Of a stretch of 64,000 nt of DNA, positions 24,276-35,900 are shown piece by piece. The translations under genes and the position numbers were made by a program. The notes beneath the pieces were generated by a model. That model saw only the letters and a program-made list of their open reading frames with translations. It was not told the origin of the DNA and made no database searches. The stretch is from contig JANQBS010000131.1 in assembly GCA_033085395.1 (NCBI GenBank), positions 1-64,000 on the forward strand, in the 5' to 3' direction. Source of the stretch: Xanthoparmelia taractica (taxonomy: Eukaryota; Ascomycota; Lecanoromycetes; Lecanorales; Parmeliaceae). How positions within the stretch are numbered: the first letter of the stretch is position 1; every line of letters starts with the position of its first letter.

Positions 24276-25120
24276 CTGACAACCCCGCGCCACGGCATCT
24301 TACAGCTCCGCTGGACGACCCCGTGGGCTATGTCTTCAGCGCCATATGCCAGTTCTTCGCCCAAAACCGAGTTATGGCTGTAAGCACTGTAGATTGTAGG
24401 TATGCCGCCTTGCTCAGATTCTAGACCTATCGAAACATGTCGCATTACCTCGGTGGAGCGAAGACCGAGGGGCTTCATCAAGCCTCTTGACTCTGCTCCA
24501 AGTACTCTGAGAGTCAGGTCCATCTTTGAATCACACGATTTAGTCCACTCTCGGCAGAATGTTTCTGCTCTTACGTAACAATATTATCCGCCCTTATACT
24601 CTGGCTCCGACTCAGCACCGCCCCGCACTTCATCTGCCTCTCAGCCTTATAGCAATACGAGGTTCCGATACGAAGCGAGTGCAACCCTCATGTCCACCTC
24701 TATGATCGAAAGAGGAAATACTGCAAGCTCCACGCAATAAGCTATTGAGGAAAATGGAGCGTTCAAGCGAGGACTGTTTACACGTGGACATGATCGTGGA
24801 CTCGAATTTGACGGAGACCCAAAGACTGAAGGTGGTTTCCGAAAAGAGAATATGAATACGATGGTGGCTCAGAATTGCAGCAGGTGATCTGAACCCATAA
24901 GCGAGTTGCAATCAGAGCCAAGGACTTGGCCAAGAAGCCAACATCAAAGCCACTTTTCTCAACAGACCATTGGGAGAGAGAAGGACCTACAAGTCGCAAA
25001 AGGGGGTCAGAAGTTCCTGATATACGAGCGGGGGCTGACATGGGTTTCCCAGATACGGACACAGTATCGACGATATCAAGAACAATCTAACGTAAAAATG
25101 GCGCTTTCACTGAGCCACTC
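24276..25120. other. Region upstream of the PhiA-like gene
   Basis: Normal composition resumes sharply at 24276. Minus-strand frames at 24263-24523 and 24630-24911 have no recognisable domain and may be fragments left by insertion of the hAT element. No gene is called. Confidence 0.4.
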
Positions 25121-25121
25121 C

Positions 25122-25208
25122 GAGTATATAGCAAGCGTTGAACCCCCCATTCTCCTCACTTCTTTACATTCACCAAAGTGACAGCAAAAAAGCTATTCGA
25201 AATCAATC
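25122..25208 (+). promoter_or_regulatory. Likely core promoter and 5' leader of the PhiA-like gene
   Basis: A TATA-like element (GTATATAGC) lies at about 25124-25132. It is followed by a C/T-rich stretch (CCCCCCATTCTCCTCACTTC) typical of fungal transcription start regions, ending 5' of the ATG at 25209. Confidence 0.45.
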
Positions 25209-25957
25209 ATGAAGCTCTCCAATTCCATCATCTCTGCCTTGTGGCTAGGCCTCGCAACCTTCTCGCTCACCCAAGCTGGCCCTTTGGCAAGCCGTACCAA
25301 CTCCCCGCCCCCAACAAGGCCCTTCTCCGTCGCGGCCTTCCAATCGCCTTCTCCTGTTGGCCAGGGCCTCACAGGCTACAATCTGACCGCTCGCAACGGC
25401 AATTTTTATCTAAGCCCGAACCATGACGGCAAGCCCGAGACATTATACTCTCCATACAACTGAGACTAACTACGTACCAGTCCAGAAAGCCATTCTGTTT
25501 GTCAGTGACGACGGGGAGGCATACCTGGTACATCACCACCCCCCTCCTTTCTCTACAAAGCACCCAAAGCTGATGCCCCCATCCCCAGGACTCCAAGAAA
25601 TACCAGCACGTCTACATCGACACCTCCAACGGCCTCCTAGCCTACGCCGACAACAACCATCCCGCCCCCGCCGGCGCCATCTTCGTCTACTTCATCCACC
25701 TTGGCAAAGGGAACCAAATCCTCTTCCAAGGCACCAACAACGGCTTCGACTTCACCTCCAACGCGCCGGGTACGTTCCAGTGGATCGGCCAGCCAGGAAA
25801 CAGCGCCTGGTTCGCCTGCGGTCCGACGGGGGGCGAGTACCGGGTGTATAAGCTGGTGAGCGATTTTGGTGGCGATCCGGATGTCAGCACGTGTATTGCG
25901 GTCTCCTTGAGTGCGCTCGATTACTCGGGTCCTAATCCGGCGGTTGATAGCTACTGA
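25209..25957 (+). CDS. Secreted cell-wall protein, PhiA-like
   Basis: Exons are 25209-25428, 25481-25527 and 25589-25957, giving 211 residues; all phases fit and stop-containing introns are removed. Intron 1 appears to be GC-AG (GCAAGC, 52 nt, with CTAAC); intron 2 is GT-AG (61 nt). Residues 1-~23 form a clear signal peptide (hydrophobic SALWLGLATFSL, then TQA-G). The mature part has the order seen in PhiA-type fungal cell-wall proteins: PFSVAAFQSPSPV near the N-terminus, a strand pair KAILFVSDDGEAYL and QHVYIDTSNGLLAYAD, and a C-terminal WFACGPTGGEYRVYKL...CIAVSLSAL with two Cys that could pair. The family is linked to cell-wall and conidial functions in Aspergillus. The assignment rests on pattern, not alignment, so it is moderate. 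Confidence 0.65.
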
Positions 25958-26652
25958 TGACAAGGATGAGGCAGCCTTGACGGGGATGGGATTGCGTGCG
26001 AGGACGGATTTTGTATAAGGAGCCCCGGGGGCTGATGCCGTGAATGCTTGTTACCGTCACAATTCTACTATCGTTACAAATTGTTGGTCTCGTTATCATT
26101 TATCTTAGCTCCCTATAGCTAGCTTACCATAGTCATTCACTGCTGCGTCGATCCCATGTCCAACGAATAACATGTACGAATCACTATATACAAATATAAC
26201 ACTGCGCTGTTGTTTCAGTACTCAATCACATCACAACGCAAGTCGCTGGCTTACAGTATAACAAGCGCACAGGGAGGATGGTCTAGCCCTCACCAACAAA
26301 CAATAACGCAAAAGTGGCAAATCAATGGCAAAGCTTAGCACCAGACAAAGCCGCGCCAGCTAGCCTATGCCTACTTTGAATAGGAACTTCTCACCAATGC
26401 GACTTGTCTGTGCAGAGAGCTAGGGCTAGGGCTTTGATGTCGTTTTGATTTGTTCCTCATGCGATATCTGTAGAAAGCATATCACTTAGAGCACCTGGTC
26501 GAGAGGAAGGCTAGACAGGCAGTAGCATCGAGATATTATACAACTACCCACTAGTACATACTTGTTCGGTATACTTTCCCTGAACCACGACTAGTAACTT
26601 CATACGCCCCAGTCCGCACACTGGCAGAGGCCATCCAGAGCCTAAAGCAACC
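25958..26652. other. Intergenic region
   Basis: Nothing recognisable beyond the 3' region of the PhiA-like gene; no open frame of interest, RNA gene or repeat. Confidence 0.5.
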
Positions 26653-27150
26653 CTACAACGAGCCCGTGTCGCCTAGAGGCACAGACCCCACGAATCCGAT
26701 ATCGTAGCCGTCTGCGCCGACTAGACCTTCGTCTACATACACTGTATTCGATTGAAAAAGGCTTACTCTTGCTTGGAGAGCCAAGGTCGTAAGGGATCAG
26801 ACTTTCCGGCGGCAGCAGGGTTGTGATCCTAGAACCCTTGGCTCCGGGGATAGTAGCGATAGCGTTTCGTGCTGCGTCGGCAGTCTCCGTATCACTCGAG
26901 CTCGCAGTCAGGTCCTTGGCCTCGGCCGGCCCTCCTGTGACACCATAACTTGCGCTGGCATTTGCGTCATCTTCCTCTGGGCCTTGGTTGGCTCCTGTTT
27001 TTGTCCTGTCCCCAGTCTACTTTTTCTTCGATGGTGATGGAGAAATGTTGTATTCCAATACTCTTTGTTCTTGCTCTAGTCTTGCGCACTTGCGAGGATG
27101 AGAGGGTTCGATTTCAGCGAAGGCATTGGATCTTGGTGGTGACGTGTGGG
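26653..27150 (-). pseudogene. Broken gene, unknown family (3' part)
   Basis: Reading on the minus strand from 27150, after a good acceptor (CTATCCCACAG), a protein-like frame runs NAFAEIEPSHPRKCARLEQ ... ISPSPSKKK, meets an in-frame TAG at 27019-27017, and then continues in the same frame with NASASYGVTGGPAEAKDL and IATIPGAKGSRITTLLPP. Near 26755 the sense switches by +1 to VDEGLVGADGYDIGFVGS and ends at 26653. A CpA-to-TpA change of CAG would make the stop. A very short intron could explain the last shift, but the available GTAAGC...AG distances are only 25-46 nt. Upstream, minus-strand frames to about 27863 may hold the 5' exons. Function not recognised. Confidence 0.45.
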
Positions 27151-30053
27151 CTGTGGGATAGGTAAGCCTGCTCTATTGCATTAGGTCAAGACGTCAGTGG
27201 GAGATTCGGCGCGTGGTGAGTTTGTATTTAGTGCTCTGCAGGCATTCTACCTCGAGATTGGTTCAGACAGTACTCTTCATTTGCGAGGTTGATAGAGTTT
27301 GTGGAAGTTGCATTGACTCTTCTATGCACACTCTAGAAACTCTTAATATGTTAATACGATCTGCACGCTTCTGAGACGCTAATTATGCAACCTTGTGTGA
27401 GTTCGTCGATGATGACGTCTCGGGTATATCCTTACTCCGGTGCTCTCGAACGCCGATGCTGTGAGGTGTGTAAATACTACTCCGCGCCAACCATCGCTAC
27501 ATCGTCGTTTGTAGCCTCCGATCCCACGATGCCATTGGCAGTGATCTCCATGGTAGATACCTCAGCACTGCCCACGGGGTCGCTCTTGTGTAGTATCTGC
27601 TCTTTCCTACCCTCTTCTTCCACGTCCGAAAATGTGAGACTCGTTAATCCAAGAATACTCGGTCCGATCTTTCCCCTGCTCTTTGAACCTTGTGCCTTGA
27701 AATTTTGGAAGCGAAGGGGTCGATGGAGGATGGTATCAGGAGGATGCTTCTTCGCGGTATCTTTCCGGCTTGAATTGCCGCTGAACGGATTGCAGGGAAT
27801 TTGATGCTTGAGACGATGGCGAGACGCTGGAGCAAGGTCAGCATGAATTCTGTGTGCGTGCATTGAGAAGTGTTGTTGCCTTTCTTTTGTGTGTCGATGG
27901 CTACCATGCGGATCAGGCGATTGTTACCGTAATTTCATGTCCAGACCAACATCGCCTGCCACTGCTTCGGACGACCGAACATCTCATATGTCTCGAAGTG
28001 CTTGTCATCTTCGTAGATTCTGACGAAAGCTTTGCGGTCTGGGTCGGGTCTAACGGTGAGATGTCTGAAGAGCCGAACCTGCGCTCTTGGTCAGACTGTG
28101 AATTTGACGGAAGCGATAGGTAACGCGTACCCTGAATTCAATGTGCCACTCATCTATTCTCCACACTCCGTCCTTCGAAGTATGGCTGCTGTCTACCTCT
28201 AAACGTCCTCCAAACTGTCCGATGTGTTCAAAAAGGAGTACCCCTGGTCCATCCTCTGTGTCTGAAAGTACCACTTGGCAAGGTCTCTCAAGATATATCG
28301 TGTATCATCACCGTCCTCGGCTAGAGCGCGGAGACGGTTGGGGTTGAGTGGCTCCAACATTGCGAATAATGTTGACAGAGGATAAGAGGCGACTACGCGA
28401 CAAACAAGGGTCAATACCACGTTACGTAATCACAGTCTAATTTAGCGGCCTAGTGCCCAGCAACCGTTTTGGCGTGTCGATTAGAAGTACCATACTTTAC
28501 TCTACATTATTATTGTCTTGACACTCTACCCCTTCCCATATCTACAGATGTTCTACGAAATCATTACAATTTCTCTCAACAGGATATTCGCAAATTTGTA
28601 AGAGATGCAAATTCCATGAATCCGTTTGCGAAGCTACCAAAGCCCGACAGCGACCAGCAGGAAGACAAGGGTGTCCCTGGCTCAAGCTGGAACCTAGAGC
28701 AGATCGAATGGCCTCGGTGTCAGATGGGAATGCAAGTGTGATATCAGCGAGACGTTCAGCAGAGATGGTGAACTTTAACCAAATTGTGTACTTCGGAGAC
28801 ATATCGTTGACACTCTGAACAAGCCCTGGGATGAGACTGCGAACCGAAAGGTTCCGGATTCTACTTCACTCTACGCTAGATTATCTTGTTTTGCAAAAAG
28901 GGAAGCGCCAATTGGGATAGGTCTTCCACAATTTAGGAATCAGGGTCTCAGTCCCCGCCTCGCTCTCCCGGCCATCTTTTGCCATTCTCGCCACGACAAG
29001 GGCAGGAGCCGGGTGGCCTTACTCAGCATATCTGATCCAGCCCACCAATAATGCCTACAACCCTCACTCCGCCTCCAAGACGACAGTTTCAACCGCCATT
29101 CTCATCACCTCTGTCCAGCCCACCACCAACTATCCCATCACCCACTCCGCGCTCTCGACCGCAATACCGGATTCCAAACTCCACCCCCCAGCCTGAATCA
29201 CATGATCAAGAAAAATCAGGCGTCGAAGAAACGTTCGATGACGAAGAATCAACGGAAACTGTAGAGCTAGCTCAGCACCAAGGCCACAGAGATGATGATT
29301 TCAAGGACCCTCCGGCATGCTTGCTGAAGCAATGAGGCTCAGATCGTATCATCTTCTCGACCGATACACTGTAAGCGGTTCGCCTGTAGGTTTTATCAAA
29401 GCGCCACAGCTGACGCGCAACGCCTTAGATAGGATTTCCTGGTGTCGTGGCATCACCTCGATTGCTACTTCCGCCGAATGGATGTCACCGATGCGTATTT
29501 GGCGTAGCTAAAGGATACCAGCGACCATACCTAACATGAGCGTCTGTTCGTCTGACAATTGAAGAAACTAAGTCTCAAGGTTGACAGTGAACGTGTTGAG
29601 ATTGGTGAGATATGCGCCCGCCTGGTGATTGATATGCTTGCTGTGTCCAAGCAACCTAGGAAGCTGGGGATCATTCAATCTTTTACCGCTAGATGTTATA
29701 TTATGGCAACTGGCTAAAGGACACTAAAAATGTTTACGGTCCATATGCGCCTTCGCCTTTCAATTGCCACCAACTTGGTCCAAGTACAATTGGTGCTTGA
29801 AAACTCTTAGCTCTCTCCCATCAGCAGCGAGACCACAGCACACTGCTTCTAGCTGCACCCATCTTATCTTCACTCCCACGCCTAGATAGCCTCATTTGGA
29901 AGGAATAGCTATACCACCGCCACTCTCTATAGTATCTATCTACAAGTCCATGGCCCCAAGCCCGGAAGTTAAGACCCTGGCAGTAACTCTCTTCCAGCAC
30001 ACCTGACGAAAAGCAACCCGAATGCTTGGATAATGGCCTGATAGCCGAATATA
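27151..30053. other. Region of short, ambiguous coding fragments
   Basis: Several protein-like pieces occur without a clean gene. At 27477-27863 (minus) a frame includes RGKIGPSILGLTSLTFSDVE, which may belong to the broken gene ending at 26653. At 28050-28420 (minus) two overlapping frames swap near 28270, one reading LLFEHIGQFGGRLEV. At 29051-29335 (plus) a Pro/Ser-rich frame starts MPTTLTPPPRRQF and ends near a GTAAGC donor-like site at about 29369. None could be assigned to a family. Together they look like gene decay. Confidence 0.35.
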
Positions 30054-30581
30054 ATGCTTAAGTTCGACCAATATTTCCACCCTTCCATCACCAACAATGG
30101 GCTAACAACCATGGACTTGGATAAGTCCAAGGGCATAACGAATCCTAAACCAGATTGTATCTACGGTATCAGTCCAGACGAATACGACACACATTTGGGC
30201 GTCCACATCTCCGCAGAGATCCAGCTCGTGCGGGAGGCTGTGCCGATGATGTATGACCCTGTGTTCATCACCAAAGGCAAGAGTGACAGAGGGGAAGCAG
30301 AGAAGACGGAGAACTAAGCCTGCCGGAGAGGTGCCGCCCTCGTGAACGCAGCACGCATTCTTCGCAAAAGGACTGGGAACGAGGATGCCAAAGGGGCAGA
30401 TGCCCGTACCTTTGTCTTCTCTGCGGCCTTATGCCCCGATGTGATGGAGACTTTGGTGCATTGCAACCTTATACCCGGTGTAATGGAGATTTGGGTGACT
30501 TTAGCACGCAAGGCGATGAGTGCTATCGCTGATAGGATTTTCAGCTTCCCAGGCTGTCATTTCGAGAAGCCCACTTCGTAA
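30054..30581 (+). pseudogene. DUF7924-like (PD-(D/E)XK-fold-type) ORF with one in-frame stop
   Basis: One frame runs from 30054 to 30581 with a single TAA at 30315-30317. Before it are PKPDCIYGISPDEYDTH and FITKGKSDRGEAEKTEN; after it are ACRRGAALVNAARILRK, ADARTFVFSAALCP and VMEIWVTLARKAMS. This is the order of the fungal DUF7924-type family, related to the restriction-nuclease fold, in which the motif reads ENQA; here CAA has become TAA. The usual acidic residue before the Lys of the core strand is also not obvious (FITKGK). Upstream exons may exist but were not found. Most likely a pseudogene; sequencing error at one base is the alternative. Confidence 0.6.
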
Positions 30582-30590
30582 CGAGTATTA

Positions 30591-31040
30591 TTATGTAACT
30601 GCCGTTCCCTCATTCTCTTCTTCGTCATCGTCGATGTCTCCTAATCTTGCTGGACCGTGATTATCGTCATCGACCTCTACCATCTTATTATCCACATGGC
30701 GGAAGATATGCCAGGGGAAGATGTCCATATCGCAGATCGTGGTGAGTACCGATCACTAAGACAGAAGGTTGCAGGATTGTCGTTCGTGTTTTGCTGGGTT
30801 GGGCCGGTGCTGGAACGGGATCTTTGCAGTAGGGCACCCTTAGGGAGAGAAGACATACCGCGAAGCCTTTCTCCCCAAGTAGTTCCTTGATGCCGGTATC
30901 GTAGATCAGCTCAAGAGTGAATACGGTTTCGGGGCCGATATGGGGGCTGATAGTTTCGCCAAACCGTACAGCTTTGATGTCACCTGCGATGATATCTCGC
31001 CTTCTGCAGAAATGGTGTTGGAAATGATGCTGCAGCACCT
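30591..31040 (-). pseudogene. Possible minus-strand coding remnant, unknown family
   Basis: Two minus-strand segments look like exons. The first, about 31010-30870, reads DIKAVRFGETISPHIGPET, VFTLELIYDTGI and LLGEKGFA and ends at a GTATGT donor. The second, about 30750-30591, reads DMDIFPWHIFRHVDNKMVEV followed by an acidic tail and a stop. The best acceptor between them would place a TGA at the junction, so either a splice site was missed or the gene is broken. The family was not recognised. Confidence 0.35.
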
Positions 31041-31321
31041 CGTGTTGGCAATCAGGGGTGCTCTCGGATCTTCTCCAACCCCTGTTTCATTCTTATATGC
31101 GCACGGCTATGCGGGTACATACATAGCCTAGAGACCCCCCAGAGATAGAATCAATCCTTTTATCCTCCCATCAATTCCAACAAATGGCTACTATGCGCAC
31201 ATGTCTGATACCCCTTCAACCATGAATCTTTGCAGTGCATGGATCGATGTCAAGGGTAGCTACAGACCCCAGATGCAAAAGACGTTGGACCCACTCGCCA
31301 GTCGCACGGGTGACTTCCTGA

Positions 31322-31690
31322 GGTACAAGAACTTACAGGACTTCTGGCAAAGCGCAGACCCTGGTACACTCATGGACCCACACCAAGTACTTCAAAGATG
31401 GCGGTGACAAGACACTCGACCATATCTCTGGCGTCCAGGACTGGCTGAACCTCGGTGCTAATTTTCACAAGCCCAAAAAGCAACCCAACAGCAAAACTAC
31501 ATGCGCGGACGACGACGGCGACCCCGCCGTCTGCGAACCGGTTCTCGTCCCGGATAATGCGGATACGTTGTCCATTGTGGCTGGCGCAAAGTGGTTTAGT
31601 GATAAGGCGCAATGCAACAGAGAAATACCAATCGACCAAACTCCTGTCCAGCCACCTGCTGTCGACAACAGTGAAAGAAGAGTTGATTGA
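31322..31690 (+). pseudogene. Degenerate zincin-like metallopeptidase fragment
   Basis: An open stretch of 122 codons without a start codon, bounded upstream by a TGA. It reads TLVHSWTHTKYFKDG, then DHISGVQDWLNLGANF and, after a Cys-containing loop, DNADTLSIVAGAKWFS with a Cys nearby. The HxWTH segment resembles the HEXXH zinc site of fungal secreted metallopeptidases, and the downstream NAD...A..W pattern resembles their C-terminal part; the catalytic Glu is Ser here. With the missing 5' part and the altered residue, it is probably a non-functional remnant. The family assignment is tentative. Confidence 0.4.
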
Positions 31691-32444
31691 TGATTCTGAT
31701 GACGACGATTATGCTAGTTTGACATCGGCCTCACAGCCGGAGCCAACGGCGACTCCACTGCCCACTTCCACTGCAGCCGCCCTCTGCCATAACAGCGCCG
31801 CCTCCACCCTGCCGTCTACACCTCCGAGGCCATCAGTGGTGCCGTGTAGATCGGAGACATGTTCAGCAGCGGGTGTGGGGACGCTTTTGGGACTACGGGC
31901 AAGTGCGTGAGCGGGCTATCTTACGCGGATATTGTACTATAGACGCGGGTGTCAAGCCTGGCTGTCATTGTGGTCAGCTAGCATTTGACGTCGTTGTATA
32001 TTAGCTGGAGTAGTTAATAATATCGACAGTTACGTCGCTGAGAAGTCTATTAGCGATATCTCTTACTTGAGAACTGCAATTTAGCTTAATATTTACACAT
32101 TATAAGCCGCAAGGAATCAGTGGTAGGGGCGCAACAATTTGACCTATATCTTTGTATTCTCTCAATATTCAGCGTGCATTGTATTGTATCATTGATTCAT
32201 TAGTTGACTATCAAAATACTACATCGTTTGCTCCCCTTAGTTTCAACTAGAATATCGCAGCGTAAAGACACCACCGCTCCGTATCCCTCGATTCTGCACT
32301 TTGATGGTGGAGACATGCTATGTTGTACTTGTTGGCTTGCAACAGGCCATAAGGCATGCCCCAGCGCGAAGAAGCATTCGTGTCTAGACGGCATAGGCCT
32401 GGAGAGAAGCTATAACACAGATACTATACAGCTAAAGACGTGAG
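31691..32444. other. Intergenic region
   Basis: The first ~220 bp continue as Pro/Ser/Thr-rich open sequence downstream of the zincin-like fragment; beyond that no gene, RNA gene or repeat is supported. Confidence 0.4.
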
Positions 32445-32545
32445 GAGGCGTGATAGATAAAGGATATCATCGCTCTGACAGAGATAAGAATCGAATGAAG
32501 AGCCATCTGTCAGTGACGAGCCCACATTAATACTGCTGGCGGATG
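32445..32545 (-). mobile_element. Diverged fragment of the MITE-like repeat (copy D)
   Basis: The stretch containing AGGCGTGATAGATAAAGGAT and ATCGAATGAAGAGCCA matches the middle of copy A (around 9165-9250) with many differences. No ends are preserved. Confidence 0.4.
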
Positions 32546-32865
32546 GACTGACTCTCTGCTATGGGCCATCACATGAGTCAAATATGTGGGCAGTTAAAAA
32601 TGAGTCACCTGAGAGTAACGCAAATGCACATGCGAGTCGCTGATCTGTAGGTTCACGGTGCTATGTAGATGTGCGAATACAATTTGCCGCATTTTCTCCT
32701 CCAAGCAATGTTTTAAACAATGGTGAGAAACGAAGAGTTATCGTAGCGATGCTAAGTGCTCGGAGACTCGTCTTTCTTATCCTCCTTCTCGTCATTCTTT
32801 TCATCATCCTTAACATGGTCATCGACATCCTCATCACCATCATCATCATCCTCATCACCGTCACT

Positions 32866-32955
32866 AACATCATCATCACTATCGTCATCATCACTATCGT
32901 CATCATCACTATCGTCATCATCACTATCGTCATCATCACTATCGTCATCATCATC
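32866..32955. repeat. 15-bp minisatellite next to the NLR stop codon
   Basis: Four exact copies of ATCGTCATCATCACT lie at 32881-32940, with partial units on both sides and wider CAT/ATC-rich sequence from about 32800. On the minus strand, in a frame different from the NLR, it reads DDDDS repeats. Unit length is a multiple of three. It is just downstream of the NLR stop at 32983-32981. Confidence 0.85.
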
Positions 32956-32980
32956 CCTCTCATCATCGTTACTCAATCGG

Positions 32981-35900
32981 CTACGCCGCTTCCTCCAATT
33001 TGACGCCAGGATTATGAGCTCTCCAAACCTCGACTGCAGCTGCTTTAAGCGCATCTAGGTCGTCACGGCTCCCAGTATCGTCCCACTTTTCAATCAGTGG
33101 CCAGAGCATATCGCATTCTTCAGCGCTAGGACAGGGGTAATAGACCTTGCAGTTCTTGGGCCATTTATAAATGTACTCTGGAAGTGCTACGCAGTCGATT
33201 TTTCTTATCGGCCTTTCAATCAAAGGCTCCATCTCAATAGCAAATTCACGGAATTCGGGCTCCGCATTGAAACACTCCTCGAGAATAAACATAGCCGAAG
33301 CAATCAGACTGACGCCAATCTCCTGAGTAGATGAGCACCGCCGTTTGAGGTACACATATATATCACTTTCCATCTGATAGTTGATATCAGCGCCCTGGGC
33401 GAGAAGGCCTTTCGTGATGTCGAAAATGTCGTTCATTGTGACATGCATATTGTTACCCTTATAATCAAGCAAAAATCCAAGGGATTTCCCGGTTGGTTTC
33501 AAGTGTTTTATATGGAGTCTGCGCAAGTATGCAAGCCACGAAGTCCAGAAATGGCCTACTATATCGGCGTGTCTACCGACTGGCTTAGGCTCAACTCGGA
33601 CCATCGGATTGGCCCCCGCGGTGAGGAGAACCCGCACGAGATCGAGACAGGCTGGCTTGCAGCAAGAGAGGATGTAGCTTTCTGCTAGCAGATATTTTTT
33701 GGAGGGGGAGTCCGTTGGCGAGCTTGGTTGGTCATCCGCCTTCCACTGCAAACACTCACCAAGACCTTGGCGATACTTTGAATAAGGTGATCGAGTTGCT
33801 GAACCAGTGACTATGTCTCGTATCTGATTATCGCCACTCCAAGAAAGCATTGCAGCCGTAGCTCTGTTTCCGGAGTATTTGTTGAGATCCGGCAGACTAA
33901 AAGAACCGCATCGTGACTGGATTGTGAGATCGAGCTGTTCGCAGACATAAAAAGTCATGCCTACAGCTGCAGCCATACCAACTACATCTATCAAAGTCGC
34001 AGGATTTTCTACCATATAGGCTTCTGTCCTTCCAAATCTTGCTTTATAGTGGTCAGCGACAAGATATCCTCGCGCCCAAGTTTCATAATCCAATGATCGC
34101 ATCAATCTCGCTTGAGCAGCACCAAAGAGCCTTTCTGCTTTCGAGATTTGACTCAGAGCTCCACGATATGGGTAAAGAATGGGATGGGGCCATTCGTCGT
34201 CGACAAATTTGGCCTCTCCCTGCGAGAAATGTGCGAGTTGAGCGAGTGTTCCTCTTGCAATGGAAAGGCGGACGTGCGCCTCACTTGAGCCATTCTGAGC
34301 CAGAAATGACTTTGCTTCGTCGTTTTCGAGCAGGAAGTCCCGGGTGGTTCTATGAAGAAAGTCGATCTTCGTAGACAGAATTGGATCGTGATCCTCCCTC
34401 TTACCATAGAGCCGAAACTGTGGGTGGATGCCACCAACTCTCTGGTGAAGCGGAGGGTTCAGGCGCGTCAGCTCCAAAAGGCCTACAGTATGTGACCGCA
34501 GACCGATTTCTAAATTACGACACTTTACGACAAGCTCGTTGGTCGCAATCTCTTCGTAGGAGAAAGGTGCATCTTTCCATTCTCGGTTTGAGTGGCTAAA
34601 ATGTAGCCGACAGAGATCCATGCAATTAGACCAATGATTGTCTTGGTACAGAGCGACTTCGAGGAAATAGGCGGCATCACGCTTGAATGGGGATTTGATG
34701 CGATGGAGCATGCACATGTAAAGGCTTTCCAATTCAGAAGGGAGGCTTTCTACAGTCTGCGTAAGCTCATTCATATCGGCGAACCATCGTAATCCGTCAC
34801 CAACATCCCTGATGGCGATGATAGCCCATAGGAATACGCCGTCCGCACGCTCCACGATCCTTGTGAGTAGTCCTTCGGCTAGGTCTCCATCATTCTTGTT
34901 GAGCAAGGCACGCTTCTGAATTCGTGGGGAGAGCTGTTTTTTGGCGTACTCCCGAATAGTGTGAAAAGTCAAGTCTTGTAATCTTAAGCTTGGTCTACCG
35001 TTGAATGCTTCTTCGAAATTCGGTAAAGGGCGACTCGATAGGCAAACTTTGACGTGCTTCTGGTCCGCTAGATCCGTCATCATTTTGATGACGGTATCTT
35101 CTCGGCCCTCAAACTCATCTAAGCCATCGATGAACATACAGATCGATATTGGAACTTGCGACTGCCTCAAGAGATCAAGCAAGGTAGTTACAAGACGACT
35201 TTGAGTCCAAGTATACAAAGGTTCATTCTGTACAGGCGATTAGATAGACGTTATGCTTTGTCATCATCGACTCACAGTGAAACATCCCATCAATTCGGGG
35301 CACTCTTTAAGCATCTGGTATACTAACGAGCGGAGTAAGCCGTCGATGCTCTTCTGTAGGCTACTACCGGCATTCCAGAAGAAGAATGTTGGAGTTAAAA
35401 GCCGTCTATTGGCGCCCCATTCTCGCAGAAGCTCTAATGTACGACTGTGAGTGCATATGTGATTCATAAGTGTCGATTTTCCGGAACCAGCCTTTCCATT
35501 GATCCAGTACACCTCTTGTCCTGATCTGAGCCAACTTGCGAAGTCATCCCACCGAGGTGACTGCTTGTGAGGAGGATCCGCGTCGGAGCTGTCCAATCTG
35601 AGCGTTCGAGGGTCATCAAAAATCCAGTCGTAACTGTTGTCGATACCATCAAATTGATCGCCGACCTGCTCCTGGCGAGATGAAATGTCGGGATAGAATA
35701 AGTCCTTGATAATCTCGTCATACCGGCGATTATCCATGCGACGTCTTTCTACGCGGTCAACCTCTGCAGTGATATGTCGGCGCGTATCCTCGGACTCTTG
35801 CTTCACAAGGTCAATCAAACATGTTTGAGAGTTCGCTAGACATGTAATGAGGTGCTGCAAACTTCCATCCAGGTCGGCGAAGGACTTTTTGTTTTGTAGG

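Noticed and set aside
32671..33058. Plus-strand open frames across the CAT/ATC repeats (Ser-rich and Ile-rich readings)
   Set aside because: They are by-products of the trinucleotide-like repeat, which is open in several frames, and have no other coding support.
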